Below, in pieces: positions 35,606-43,724 of a stretch of 64,000 bases of DNA. Below the pieces are notes generated by a model that was not told the DNA's origin, did no database searches, and worked only from the letters and a program-made list of their open reading frames with translations. Where the stretch lies: positions 5,208,001-5,272,000 of the forward strand of contig NZ_CP108487.1 of assembly GCF_036226525.1 (NCBI RefSeq). The letters are read 5' to 3'. Numbering within the stretch: the first letter of the stretch is position 1; every line of letters starts with the position of its first letter. The stretch is from Kribbella sp. NBC_01245. GTDB taxonomy: Bacteria; Actinomycetota; Actinomycetes; Propionibacteriales; Kribbellaceae. A program made the position numbers and the translations under genes.

Positions 35606-36814
35606 ATGACGCCCACACCCCGGATCCCGCGCACCCGCCGGGCCTTTCCCCGCATTCTCGGTTCGGAACGAGCCTTTCTCGCCGATACCTTGCGGGCCGA
35701 GACAACCGGCGGCTTGCTACTCGTCGCGGCGGCGGTGGTCGCGTTGGTCTGGGCGAACTCGCCTTGGCAGGACGCGTACCACCACCTCCGCGACTTTCAG
35801 CTGGGCCCGTTGACTGTGGAGGCGTGGGCGTCGGACGGCGCGCTCGCGTTGTTCTTCTACCTGGCGGGCGTCGAGCTCAAGCGCGAGATGGTGGTCGGCA
35901 CGCTGTCGCGGTTCAACGAGGCCGTCGTACCGGTGGTCGCCGCCGTCGCGGGCATGATCGCGCCGGCCCTCATCTACCTGGCGATCAACCTCAGCGCCGA
36001 CGGTGAACCGAAGGGCTGGGCCGTGCCCGCGGCGACCGACATCGCCTTCGCCCTCGCCGTACTCGCGATCGTCGGGCGGTCACTGCCGAGCGCGCTGCGG
36101 GCCTTCCTGCTCACGCTGGCGGTGGCCGACGACTTCGGCGCGATCCTGGTTATCGCCGTCTTCTTCTCGCATGGGTTCAACCTCTGGGCGTTGCTGGCCG
36201 CCTTCGCCTTGGTAGCCGTCTTCTTCTATATGCAACGGCTGCGGGTTAAATCCTGGCTGGTCTATCTGCCGTTGGTGCTCGGGGCCTGGTGGTTCATGCA
36301 CGAGTCGGGCATTCACGCGACGATCGCCGGGGTCGCGCTCGGCCTGACCACAAGGGTGCTGCGCGACGTGGGCGAGCAGAGTTCGCCGGCTGAGCGTCTC
36401 GAATTCCGCCTGCGGCCCTGGTCGGCGGGAGTCGCCGTACCGGTGTTCGCGTTGTTCGCCGCCGGCGTCACCGTCAGCGGTGAGGCCATGCGCACGATGC
36501 TGACCGACCCCGTCGCGATCGGCATCGTCGCAGCGCTCGTGATCGGCAAGATCGTCGGCGTGCTCGGCGGTTCCTGGCTCACCACCAAGTTGACCCGCGC
36601 CGAGCTGAACTCCGATCTCGCCTGGCGCGATGTCGCCGCCGTCTCGGTCCTCGCCGGTATCGGCTTCACCGTCGCCCTGCTGATCGCCCAACTCGCCTTC
36701 GCCGACGACCAGGCCCAACTCGAACGCGCCAAGGCCGCCGTACTCGCCGCCTCCCTGATCGCCGCCATCCTGGCCACCTTCGTCCTCCGCCGCCGCAACA
36801 AAGCCCACGCCTGA
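35606..36814 (+). CDS. nhaA: Na+/H+ antiporter NhaA
   Basis: 402 residues, ATG with CGGAGG six bases upstream. Twelve-span NhaA pattern: FLADTLRAETTGGLLLVAAA, ALFFYLAGVELKREMVVG, WAVPAATDIAFALAVLAIVG (the ATDIAFA discontinuous helix), VADDFGAILVIAVFF with the ion-binding Asp pair, and HESGIHATIAGVALG. Exchanges Na+ or Li+ for protons. Sixty-four base pairs after the AbgT gene; may share its transcript. Confidence 0.95.
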   Translation: MTPTPRIPRTRRAFPRILGSERAFLADTLRAETTGGLLLVAAAVVALVWANSPWQDAYHHLRDFQLGPLTVEAWASDGALALFFYLAGVELKREMVVGTLSRFNEAVVPVVAAVAGMIAPALIYLAINLSADGEPKGWAVPAATDIAFALAVLAIVGRSLPSALRAFLLTLAVADDFGAILVIAVFFSHGFNLWALLAAFALVAVFFYMQRLRVKSWLVYLPLVLGAWWFMHESGIHATIAGVALGLTTRVLRDVGEQSSPAERLEFRLRPWSAGVAVPVFALFAAGVTVSGEAMRTMLTDPVAIGIVAALVIGKIVGVLGGSWLTTKLTRAELNSDLAWRDVAAVSVLAGIGFTVALLIAQLAFADDQAQLERAKAAVLAASLIAAILATFVLRRRNKAHA

Positions 36815-36900
36815 AATCCAGTGCTGGGTCGGCGTGCGGCCGGTACTGGTGGGTACCCGCCTTGTAGTCTCGGTGGACGGACCTTCGGAAGGAGTGCCCC

Positions 36901-37314
36901 ATGTCGCAACAGCCGACTGGGTCGGACGACGGTGAGCCCACGATCGGACAGCTGATCGCCGAAGCGAGCAAGGACCTGTCCGCCTTGGTGCGCAGCGAAT
37001 TGCAGCTCGCCCAGGCTGAGCTGAAGGCGACGGCGGTCGCCGCCGGGACGGGCGTCGGCATGTTCGGCGGCGCGGCGTTCCTCGGCCTGCTCGCGATCAT
37101 CCTGCTGTCGATCGCGGCCGGCTACGGCCTGGTCGCGGCCGGGCTGCATCCCGCGCTGGCCTTCCTGATCGTTGCCGTGGTCTACCTATTGATCGCGGCC
37201 GCGCTGGTGTTCATCGGCAAGAGCCAGCTGGGCAAGGCGAAGGGCCCGCAGCGGGCGATCGAGACCTCGAAGCAGTCGGTCGAGGTGCTCAAGGCCGTCG
37301 GGAAGGGCGACTGA
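36901..37314 (+). CDS. phage-holin-family III membrane protein
   Basis: 137 residues. N-terminal amphipathic helix TIGQLIAEASKDLSALVRSELQLAQAELKATA, cut as LIAEASKDLSALVRSEL and LAQAEL, then two spans (FGGAAFLGLLAIILLSIAAGYGL, LAFLIVAVVYLLIAAALVFIG) and a Lys-rich tail. This is the actinobacterial DUF1469/holin-III family; the equivalent of the mycobacterial gene before ephE. AAGGAG ribosome site. Role in the envelope is unknown; not evidence of a prophage. Confidence 0.88.
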   Translation: MSQQPTGSDDGEPTIGQLIAEASKDLSALVRSELQLAQAELKATAVAAGTGVGMFGGAAFLGLLAIILLSIAAGYGLVAAGLHPALAFLIVAVVYLLIAAALVFIGKSQLGKAKGPQRAIETSKQSVEVLKAVGKGD

Positions 37315-38228
37315 GCCCGGCCGGCGTCTCCGACCTGCTCGTCGACGGGCCCTGGTCGCACTCGCTCGTCGCGGCCAACGGGGCCCGCTTCCACGTCGCG
37401 GCGTGTGGCGCGGAAGACGCTCCCCTGGTCCTGTTCCTGCACGGGTTCCCCGAGTTCTGGTGGGCCTGGCGGCACCAACTGCCGGCCGTCGCCGACGCCG
37501 GGTATCACGCGGTCGCGATGGACCTGCGCGGGTACGGCGCGAGCGACAAGACGCCGAAGGGCTACGACCCGTTCACCGCCTCGGCCGATGTGTCCGGCTT
37601 GATCCGCTCGCTCGGCGCCAGCGAGGCCATCGTGGTGGGGCATGGCTGGGGCGGCTTCATCGGCTGGTCCACCGCCGTACTCGCACCGCGTCAGGTCCGG
37701 GCCCTCGCGACCGTCTCGGCACCCCATCCGCTCACCTTGCTCCGGTCTTCCCGGGACCCGGGCCGACTGCGTTCGCTGGCGAAGGTCGGCCTGTTCCAGC
37801 TGCCGATCCTGCCGGAACGACGCCTGCTGGCCCGGGACGGCGCGTACATCGAGCAACTACTGCGTGATTGGTCCGGCCCGGGCCTCTTCCCCGACGCGGA
37901 GGCCAGTCGCCGGTATCGCGCGGCACTCCAGGTTTGGCCCGCGCCGCATTGCGCCCTTGAGTACCACCGATGGCTGGTCCGTTCGCGCCTGCGGGCCGAC
38001 GGCCGTCGCTACTCGGCGCAGATGCAGCAGCCCATCGACGTACCCGTCCTGCAGGTGCACGGCGCGGCCGACGGCGCGATCCCCCTCAGCGGTACGGCGA
38101 CGCCGGCCCGGCTGGTGCGGGACGATCTCCGCGTCGAGGTGATGACCGGCGTCGGGCACTTCCCGCACGAGGAAGCGCCCGAGCTGTTCACCGACCTATT
38201 GCTGAAGTGGCTTCACGAAATGACCTGA
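37311..38228 (+). CDS. EphE-like alpha/beta hydrolase lacking its nucleophile, probable CTG start
   Basis: Similarity to epoxide-hydrolase-type proteins begins right at the holin stop (VDGPWSHSLVAANGARFHVA), but no ATG, GTG or TTG exists there. A CTG at 37311 overlaps the stop (CTGA) and has GGAAGGG upstream, so I place the start there (305 residues). HGFPEFWWAWRHQL and MDLRGYGASDKTP are intact. The nucleophile elbow reads VVGHGWGG: Gly112 stands where epoxide hydrolases have Asp (GHDWGG). The C-terminal GVGHFPHEE His is present. It is probably catalytically dead for ester-intermediate chemistry. Position matches mycobacterial ephE. Confidence 0.75.
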   Translation: MSPAGVSDLLVDGPWSHSLVAANGARFHVAACGAEDAPLVLFLHGFPEFWWAWRHQLPAVADAGYHAVAMDLRGYGASDKTPKGYDPFTASADVSGLIRSLGASEAIVVGHGWGGFIGWSTAVLAPRQVRALATVSAPHPLTLLRSSRDPGRLRSLAKVGLFQLPILPERRLLARDGAYIEQLLRDWSGPGLFPDAEASRRYRAALQVWPAPHCALEYHRWLVRSRLRADGRRYSAQMQQPIDVPVLQVHGAADGAIPLSGTATPARLVRDDLRVEVMTGVGHFPHEEAPELFTDLLLKWLHEMT

Positions 38229-38908
38229 GGTCCGACTGTGCCCGAGACCTGCCAGCCGGTCGCGCCCATGTCCAGGCGGAAGGTGATCCACTCGGCCGCG
38301 AGGCAGCTCTGCCAGGAATTGGCCACGATCTCCAGGTGCCCGTCTTTCCGCACCACCTCGCCGAGCGTGACAACGACGATGCCCTTGGGCTGGGGATTGC
38401 AGATGTCCTTCTGCACCGGCTTCTCCGTGACCCAGCTGACTGGTCCCAAGGCCCGGATCTGCTCCGCGATATGGAACTGAGTGCTCTCGCTGAAGGGCAC
38501 GCCGCGCTTCTCACTCACGCTGTCACCGGGGAACAGCCCGGCGTACGGCGCGTTCAGGATGACCAGTTTGCCCGGCTTCGGCGTGTCCACCAGCAGGGCC
38601 TTGATCACCTCGGCATACGCCTGACTGTAGACGCTCGGCGCTGGGCGGACCCTCGGCGGTGGCGAGATCTGCCCGGGTGGGGGTGTGCTCGCCGGCGGTG
38701 TCACGGCGACCTGCTCGCCACCCTGGTTCGCGACGTACAGCCCGCCGGCCACGACTGCGGCCACTGAGGCTGCGGCGAGTAGTGCCGCGGCGGCGCGGCG
38801 CGGCGTACGGGACTTTCTTGCCAAGGGCAACGACTCTGCCTCGGCCTCGTGCTCCTTGAAGGTCTCCTTCAGCAGGGCGACGGCCTCTTCCTCGGACAGC
38901 TTGCTCAT
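38213..38908 (-). CDS. membrane-anchored partner of the adjacent sigma factor (putative anti-sigma)
   Basis: 231 residues. A cytosolic N-terminus SKLSEEEAVALLKETFKEHEAEAE, a single span (AAALLAAASVAAVVAGGLYVA), a Pro-rich linker (PPASTPPPGQISPPPRVRP), and an extracellular domain with two Cys (KDICNPQP, WQSCLAAEW). Overlaps the sigma gene by ATGA. This order is typical of SigE-type sigma factors with a membrane sensor. No zinc motif seen; the anti-sigma function is inferred from position and topology. Confidence 0.75.
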   Translation of the reverse strand: MSKLSEEEAVALLKETFKEHEAEAESLPLARKSRTPRRAAAALLAAASVAAVVAGGLYVANQGGEQVAVTPPASTPPPGQISPPPRVRPAPSVYSQAYAEVIKALLVDTPKPGKLVILNAPYAGLFPGDSVSEKRGVPFSESTQFHIAEQIRALGPVSWVTEKPVQKDICNPQPKGIVVVTLGEVVRKDGHLEIVANSWQSCLAAEWITFRLDMGATGWQVSGTVGPQVIS

Positions 38909-39441
38909 GTCGGGTCTCCCTGGTTCTGCGCGGGTACGGCGGCGCGAAGGCTCGCCAGCGCCCGGGCGGCATTGGATCGGACGGTGCTCGCCTGGCAACC
39001 GAGTACGGCGGCGATCTCCTCGTCCGGAAGGTCTTCGTAGTAACGCAGCACGAGTACGGCGCGCTGCTGCCGCGGCAGGGTGGCGAGCAACCGCCAGGTG
39101 GCATCCCGCTGCGCCTGCCGGCCGGCCAGGTCGTCGCCGGCCGGCTCGGTCACCTCGGCGATGGGCAGCTCGCGATTCGTCAGCCGGCGCCGCCAGCTGA
39201 GGAACTCGTTCACCACCATCTTGCGCAGGTACGCCTCGGGTTGCTCGAGACGGCTGATCCGGTCCCATTTCGGATAGGCCCGGGCGAGCGCGGTCTGGAC
39301 CAGGTCCTCGGCGCTGTGGATGTTGCCGGACAGCATCAACGCCACCCGCAGCAGGCGCCGCTCGTTCGACGCGACCACTTCGTCGAACTGCCTCGGTTCC
39401 TCACTTGTCACGGTCACACCGAACCAACGCAGTGAGGGCAC
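38905..39441 (-). CDS. SigE-family ECF RNA polymerase sigma factor
   Basis: 178 residues. Region 2: LLRVALMLSGNIHSAEDLVQTALARAYPKWDRI and YLRKMVVNEFLSWRRR. Region 4: LLATLPRQQRAVLVLRYYEDLPDEEIAAVLGCQASTVRSNAARALASL. This is the SigE-like actinobacterial ECF group. Start at ATG 39441 or GTG 39414. Transcribed with its membrane partner, and placed between the EphE-like gene and marP, where mycobacteria have no such pair. Confidence 0.92.
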   Translation of the reverse strand: MPSLRWFGVTVTSEEPRQFDEVVASNERRLLRVALMLSGNIHSAEDLVQTALARAYPKWDRISRLEQPEAYLRKMVVNEFLSWRRRLTNRELPIAEVTEPAGDDLAGRQAQRDATWRLLATLPRQQRAVLVLRYYEDLPDEEIAAVLGCQASTVRSNAARALASLRAAVPAQNQGDPT

Positions 39442-39468
39442 TCCCCTGCTGCATCGGCCGTGAACTTT

Positions 39469-40644
39469 TTAGGTGCAGCTTCGGGTGGAGACCGCTTCGG
39501 TGGTCTTGATACCGGCGGCTGCCGCGGGCGCGACCTGCTCGGCGGTGAGCGCATAACCCGTCCGGTCGTCCTCGACCGAGGCGGCGAACACCACGCCGTA
39601 CACCGTGCCCTTCGGGGAGATCAGCGGGCCGCCGGAGTTGCCCGGGCGGACTGAGGCCCAGATCGGGAAGGCCATCCGGGTCACGGTCCGGTCGCCGTAG
39701 ATGTCCGGGCCGCGGAGGCGCTCCTCCGAGCGGATCCGGGCCGGCTCGGCGTCGAAGGGCCCGTTCTCCGGATAACCCAGGACGACCGCGGCGTCGTCGG
39801 CCTTACCGCTCTCGTCGAGGACCAGGAACCGCTCGGCCGGGAGCTTCGGCACGTACAGCACGGCCACGTCGACGCTCGGATCGAACACCACCACGGTCGC
39901 GTCGTACGCCTTGCCGTCCACCTCGACGGTGGGATTACGCACGCCGGCGACGACGTGCGCGTTCGTCATCACGCGCTGTTTGGCGTACACGAAACCGGAA
40001 CCCTCGATGCCCTGGCCGCAGCTGGCCATGCCGGTGACCTTGGCGATCCGGTCGTACGACTCGCGCACCGCGGGCAGCCGGGAGACGCCACCATCGGGCG
40101 GCTGGACCTCGCGGATCCGCTCGGGCACGAACGGGTCGAGGAACCGCGGGAAGAGGTCCGTGTTCACCACGCTGTTGAACGCCTGCAACGCCCGGTCCGC
40201 GCCCGCCGGCAGCGCCTTGTCGACGCGCGCGAGCACCTCCGAACTGCGCACCGCCGTGGTCACACTCGGGATCCGCGCGCCACTGACCGCGACACCGAGG
40301 ACCCACGCGACCACCATCACCGAGACCGCGGCCAGCACGGCGCCACCGAGGGCGTCGACGAACTTGGCCGGATTCCAGGAGATCTTGTTTCGCAGTTTGG
40401 CGCCGAGCACGGCCCCGATGGTCCGCCCGATCGAGGCCAGGATCACCACCAGCACGAGGGCGGCGAACGAGACCTGCACGCTCGGCGCGAAGTTGTCCAG
40501 CACCCGCGGTACGCCGTACACCCCGACTGCCGCACCCGCGAGCAGGCCGATCGTCGCGCAGGCGCCGAGCACGAAGCCCTCGACGTAGCCCGAGATGGCC
40601 ACCAGGGCGGTGACCACCAGCAACGCGATATCGAGACCGGTCAC
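39469..40644 (-). CDS. marP: MarP-type periplasmic serine protease with CvpA-like membrane domain
   Basis: 391 residues, GTG start. Four N-terminal spans (ALLVVTALVAISGYVEGFVL, TIGLLAGAAVGVYGV, FAALVLVVILASIG, LAAVSVMVVAWVLGVAV) of CvpA type. The chymotrypsin-like domain has triad His230 (TNAHVV), Asp259 (DPSVDVAVL) and Ser337 (RPGNSGGPL), nearly the same numbering as mycobacterial MarP. The two cysteines (SCGQ and the C-terminal RSCT) may form the regulatory disulfide. Acid-stress and cell-wall hydrolase activation are known roles of MarP. Overlaps the NUDIX gene by GTGA. Confidence 0.93.
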   Translation of the reverse strand: MTGLDIALLVVTALVAISGYVEGFVLGACATIGLLAGAAVGVYGVPRVLDNFAPSVQVSFAALVLVVILASIGRTIGAVLGAKLRNKISWNPAKFVDALGGAVLAAVSVMVVAWVLGVAVSGARIPSVTTAVRSSEVLARVDKALPAGADRALQAFNSVVNTDLFPRFLDPFVPERIREVQPPDGGVSRLPAVRESYDRIAKVTGMASCGQGIEGSGFVYAKQRVMTNAHVVAGVRNPTVEVDGKAYDATVVVFDPSVDVAVLYVPKLPAERFLVLDESGKADDAAVVLGYPENGPFDAEPARIRSEERLRGPDIYGDRTVTRMAFPIWASVRPGNSGGPLISPKGTVYGVVFAASVEDDRTGYALTAEQVAPAAAAGIKTTEAVSTRSCT

Positions 40645-41423
40645 TGCGCGTCCTCTCCTGGTCCCAGGTCGTGCTCGATCCGGGTCAGCCGGCGCAGTTC
40701 GTGCGACCGCTGTCCCTCGTTCCGCCAGGCCGCTTCGACCAGCCGGTCGGGCAACGGTACGACGTTGGAGGTGTCCCAGGGGACCGCCCACCCGGCGAGG
40801 GCGAGCATTTTGTCGAGCAAACCGGCCGTGAAACCCCAGATGTAGAGGTCGTCCACCAGGAAAGCGGGCCCGGTGAAACCCGACGGGTGCAGGCAGCTCA
40901 CGCGGTTGGCCGGATCGGCCAGCTTCGCGATCGAGACCCGGTGCACCGATGCCACCTCGGCTGGATCCACCACGGCCACCGGCGACGGCTCCCGCCACCA
41001 CGCGACCACCGGCGAGACCGCGAAGTTGCTGACCGGAACCCACAACGCCGGCCAGATCGCGAACACCTCGACGCCACTCGGATCGAGGCCAGTCTCCTCC
41101 TCGGCCTCGCGCAGCGCCGTGCGGATCAGGCCCTCGGCGCCCTCGCCGTCTTCGTCATCCGACCGGCCGCCGGGGAAGGACATCTGGCCCGGGTGGGACC
41201 GAAGCTCGAAGGATCGCTCGGTGAGCAGCACGTCCGGTGCGTGGGACCCGCCGTCGTCCGCGAGCAGGATGAGCACGGCGCTCTTCCGCACGCTCGGGTC
41301 GTCGGGCGGCACGAAGCGGGACAACTCGGTCGGGTCGACCTCGCGACTCGCCTTCGCCAAGGGCGCCAGGCGTTCGGGCAGCGCGACCTCGAACGTCGTA
41401 CTCGTTTTGAGCGGATTCCTCAC
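40641..41423 (-). CDS. NUDIX hydrolase, CoA-pyrophosphatase type
   Basis: 260 residues, GTG start. NUDIX box GGRSDDEDGEGAEGLIRTALREAEEETGLD (Gly-x5-Glu pattern spread over GGRSDDED and REAEEETG) preceded by RSHPGQMSFPGG, the UPF0035 signature of CoA diphosphatases. Cleaves CoA or acyl-CoA to phosphopantetheine and ADP in the family. Coupled by GTGA overlaps to both marP and the redoxin gene, as in mycobacteria. Confidence 0.92.
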   Translation of the reverse strand: MRNPLKTSTTFEVALPERLAPLAKASREVDPTELSRFVPPDDPSVRKSAVLILLADDGGSHAPDVLLTERSFELRSHPGQMSFPGGRSDDEDGEGAEGLIRTALREAEEETGLDPSGVEVFAIWPALWVPVSNFAVSPVVAWWREPSPVAVVDPAEVASVHRVSIAKLADPANRVSCLHPSGFTGPAFLVDDLYIWGFTAGLLDKMLALAGWAVPWDTSNVVPLPDRLVEAAWRNEGQRSHELRRLTRIEHDLGPGEDAQ

Positions 41424-42022
41424 CGGGTGACTCCGAGCTTTTCCTTCACGAGCCGGTCGAGCTGCTCCTGCGAACGGAACGGACCGACGTGACTGTAGGC
41501 GATCTCGCCCTTCGCCGTCACGAACACGGTCATCGGTGGACCGGGGATGCGCAGCGGTTGGGCGAGTTGTTTGTCCGGGTCGGACAGGTGTGGATAGGCC
41601 AGATCGTGCTCGACGGCGAACTTCACCGCCTGGTCCTGGCGCGGGTCTGCGTAGTCGACGCCGATCAGTTGGACCTTGGTGCTCTTGGCCAGCTCGGCCA
41701 GGTACGGCGCTTCGTCGCGACAGGGGCCGCACCATTGGGCCCAGATGTTGATCAGGAGGGGGCCACGGAGGTCGGCCAGGCGGATGTCCGGGCCCTCGCC
41801 GAGACACGGCAGGGTGACGTCGGGCAGGCCGTTGGCCACGGGTGGGCGCGACTCGGTGGTGGGGCAGGCTTCGAGCTGGTTCGCGTTGCTCGGGCGGGTT
41901 TGGCTGGTGCCTTGGCTCCCGGTTCGGCCTGGGGGTTGGCTTTGGCTTGGGTCGCCGGGGCGCGTCGTACCGCAGCCAGCCGCAAGGGCGGCGAGCACGA
42001 GCACCACGGCGACCGGTCTCAC
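41420..42022 (-). CDS. TlpA-like thioredoxin-fold lipoprotein
   Basis: 200 residues. Lipoprotein signal MRPVAVVLVLAALAAGC (lipobox LAAGC, Cys17), a Ser/Pro/Gln linker, then a thioredoxin fold with IWAQWCGPCRDEAPYLAELA (active CxxC) and cis-Pro region IPGPPMTVFV. Two further Cys (ACPTTE, LPCLG) precede it. Reduces extracytoplasmic disulfides. Stop overlaps the NUDIX GTG; its start lies four bases inside the nth stop region. Confidence 0.92.
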   Translation of the reverse strand: MRPVAVVLVLAALAAGCGTTRPGDPSQSQPPGRTGSQGTSQTRPSNANQLEACPTTESRPPVANGLPDVTLPCLGEGPDIRLADLRGPLLINIWAQWCGPCRDEAPYLAELAKSTKVQLIGVDYADPRQDQAVKFAVEHDLAYPHLSDPDKQLAQPLRIPGPPMTVFVTAKGEIAYSHVGPFRSQEQLDRLVKEKLGVTR

Positions 42023-42900
42023 GCCTTGACCAACTTCGCGGCGGCTTCGGGATCAGTCGGGCCCTCGCCGTACGACGGGCACCAGTGCGCGATCGGGCAC
42101 GCACCGCAGGCCGGCTTCTTGGCGTGGCAGCGGCGCCGGCCGTGGAAGATCAGCCGGTGCGAGAGCATCGTCCAGTCCTTCTTCGGGAACAGGTCGCCGA
42201 TGAGGTGCTCGACCTTGACCGGATCCGTCTCCTCGGTCCAGCCGAACCGGCGAACCAGCCGGCCGAAGTGCGTGTCGACGGTGATCCCCGGGATGTCGAA
42301 GGCGTTGCCGAGCACCACGTTCGCCGTTTTGCGACCGGTGCCGGGGAGTTTGACCAGCTCTTCCAGCTTGTTCGGCACCTCCCCGTCGTACTCGTCGGTG
42401 AGGACCTGGCCGAGCTTCATCAGGCTGTTCGTCTTGGCGCGGAAGAAGCCGGTCGGTTTGAGGATGACCTCCATCTCCTCGCGGTCGGCGGCCGCATACG
42501 CCGCGGCGTCCGGGTACTTCGCGAAGAGGCGCGGAGTGACGCTGTTCACCATCTTGTCCGTGGTCTGGGCCGACAGGATGGTGGCCACGAGCAACTCGAG
42601 CGGGCTGCTGAAGTCGAGCTCGCAGTGCGCGTCGGGATAGGTCTCGGTCAGCTCACGATCGATCCGCCGGGCGCGCCGGACCAGCTGGGTATGCGTCTCC
42701 TCCCCCCACTTCCTGGCAGGCGGCTTTTTGGCTGGTGCGGCCGCCTTCTTGGCCGGTGCAGCCGCTTTTTTGCTGGTCGGGGCGCGTTTTGCGGCGGTTT
42801 TCCGGGCCGGAGCGGGCGCGCCGATCGAGGCGTCGACGGTCTTCGCGGGGGATGCTGGAGACGGTCCGGAGCCGGACGCCGCGACACGCTGGTTGGGCAT
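42019..42900 (-). CDS. nth: endonuclease III
   Basis: 293 residues. Helix-hairpin-helix KLPGTGRKTANVVLG with catalytic Lys191, catalytic Asp209 in VDTHFGRLVRR, and the 4Fe-4S loop CHAKKPACGACPIAHWC. Excises oxidised pyrimidines and nicks abasic sites. It has an extra N-terminal tail of about 65 residues rich in Ala-Lys-Pro (APARKTAAKRAPTSKKAAA and AKKPPARK), histone-H1-like, which is longer than in most homologues. Divergent from crp over 146 bp. Confidence 0.96.
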   Translation of the reverse strand: MPNQRVAASGSGPSPASPAKTVDASIGAPAPARKTAAKRAPTSKKAAAPAKKAAAPAKKPPARKWGEETHTQLVRRARRIDRELTETYPDAHCELDFSSPLELLVATILSAQTTDKMVNSVTPRLFAKYPDAAAYAAADREEMEVILKPTGFFRAKTNSLMKLGQVLTDEYDGEVPNKLEELVKLPGTGRKTANVVLGNAFDIPGITVDTHFGRLVRRFGWTEETDPVKVEHLIGDLFPKKDWTMLSHRLIFHGRRRCHAKKPACGACPIAHWCPSYGEGPTDPEAAAKLVKA

Positions 42901-42950
42901 GCAGGCAAGCCTACGTGGCGGTACCGACAGGCAAGGGGCTACGGTTTTCA

Positions 42951-43013
42951 GGCACCCGGGTGCCAGCGCGATAGGTTTTGCCGGGCAAGGTGAGGTCCCA
43001 CCGAACGATCGGT
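42951..43013. promoter_or_regulatory. two palindromes in the nth/crp divergent spacer
   Basis: GGCACCCGGGTGCC (42951-42964) is a perfect 14-bp palindrome. CCACCGA-ACGA-TCGGTGG (about 42996-43013) is a perfect 7-bp inverted repeat 34 bp before the crp GTG. Operator or leader hairpin; no clear Crp site is seen here. Confidence 0.4.
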
Positions 43014-43046
43014 GGACCGTGTACGACAGGTCGAGGAGGCCGTTTC

Positions 43047-43724
43047 GTGGACGCAGCAGTGCTCCGGCAAGCGCCGTTGTTCAGTGCCCTGGACGACGAG
43101 GCGGCGGACGCGCTAGCCGCCGCCATGAGCGAGAGCCGCCTTCGCCGCGGCCAGGTCCTGTTCCACGAGGGCGACTCCGGTGACCGCCTCTTCGTGGTCA
43201 TCGAGGGCAAGGTCAAACTCGGCCGTACGTCGGCGGACGGCCGCGAGAACCTGATCGCCGTACTCGGCCCAGGTCAGATGTTCGGCGAGCTCTCCCTGTT
43301 CGACCCGGGCCCCCGCTCGGCGACCGTCACCGCCGTCACGGACGCCACGATGATGTCGCTGACCCACGACGAGCTGCTCCGCTGGCTGCACGGCCGCCCC
43401 GAGGTGGCCCGCGGCCTGCTGCTCCAGCTCGCGTCCCGCCTCCGCAAGGTCTCCGACGTCGTCGCCGACCTCGTCTTCTCCGACGTCCCCGGCCGCGTGG
43501 CCAAGGCCCTCCTGGACCTGGCGAGCCGCTTCGGCCGTACCGCCGACGACGGCGTCCACGTCCACCACGACCTCACCCAGGAGGAGCTGGCCCAACTCGT
43601 CGGCGCCTCCCGCGAAACCGTCAACAAGGCCCTGGCCGACTTCGCCTCCCGAGGCTGGGTCCGCCTAGAACCCCGCTCCGTCGTCCTCCTGGACATAGAC
43701 CGCCTCCAACGCCGCGCCCGCTAA
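43047..43724 (+). CDS. crp: cAMP receptor protein (Crp/GlxR)
   Basis: 225 residues from GTG 43047 with AGGAGG eight bases upstream; this matches the conserved family start VDAAVLRQAPLFSALDDEAA. Cyclic-nucleotide domain 20-130 with LFVVIEGKVKLGRTS, MFGELSLFDPGPRSATVTAV (phosphate-binding cassette FGELSLFDPGPRSAT). Winged helix TQEELAQLVGASRETVNKALADFASRGWV. Global carbon and growth regulator. Probable sites in this window lie at 1786 and 52184. Its stop overlaps the intended stop of the convergent DUF559 gene. Confidence 0.96.
   Translation: MDAAVLRQAPLFSALDDEAADALAAAMSESRLRRGQVLFHEGDSGDRLFVVIEGKVKLGRTSADGRENLIAVLGPGQMFGELSLFDPGPRSATVTAVTDATMMSLTHDELLRWLHGRPEVARGLLLQLASRLRKVSDVVADLVFSDVPGRVAKALLDLASRFGRTADDGVHVHHDLTQEELAQLVGASRETVNKALADFASRGWVRLEPRSVVLLDIDRLQRRAR

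Noticed and set aside
36901..37314. Prophage marker (holin)
   Set aside because: The family is a chromosomal actinobacterial membrane protein in a conserved block. No other phage genes occur nearby.
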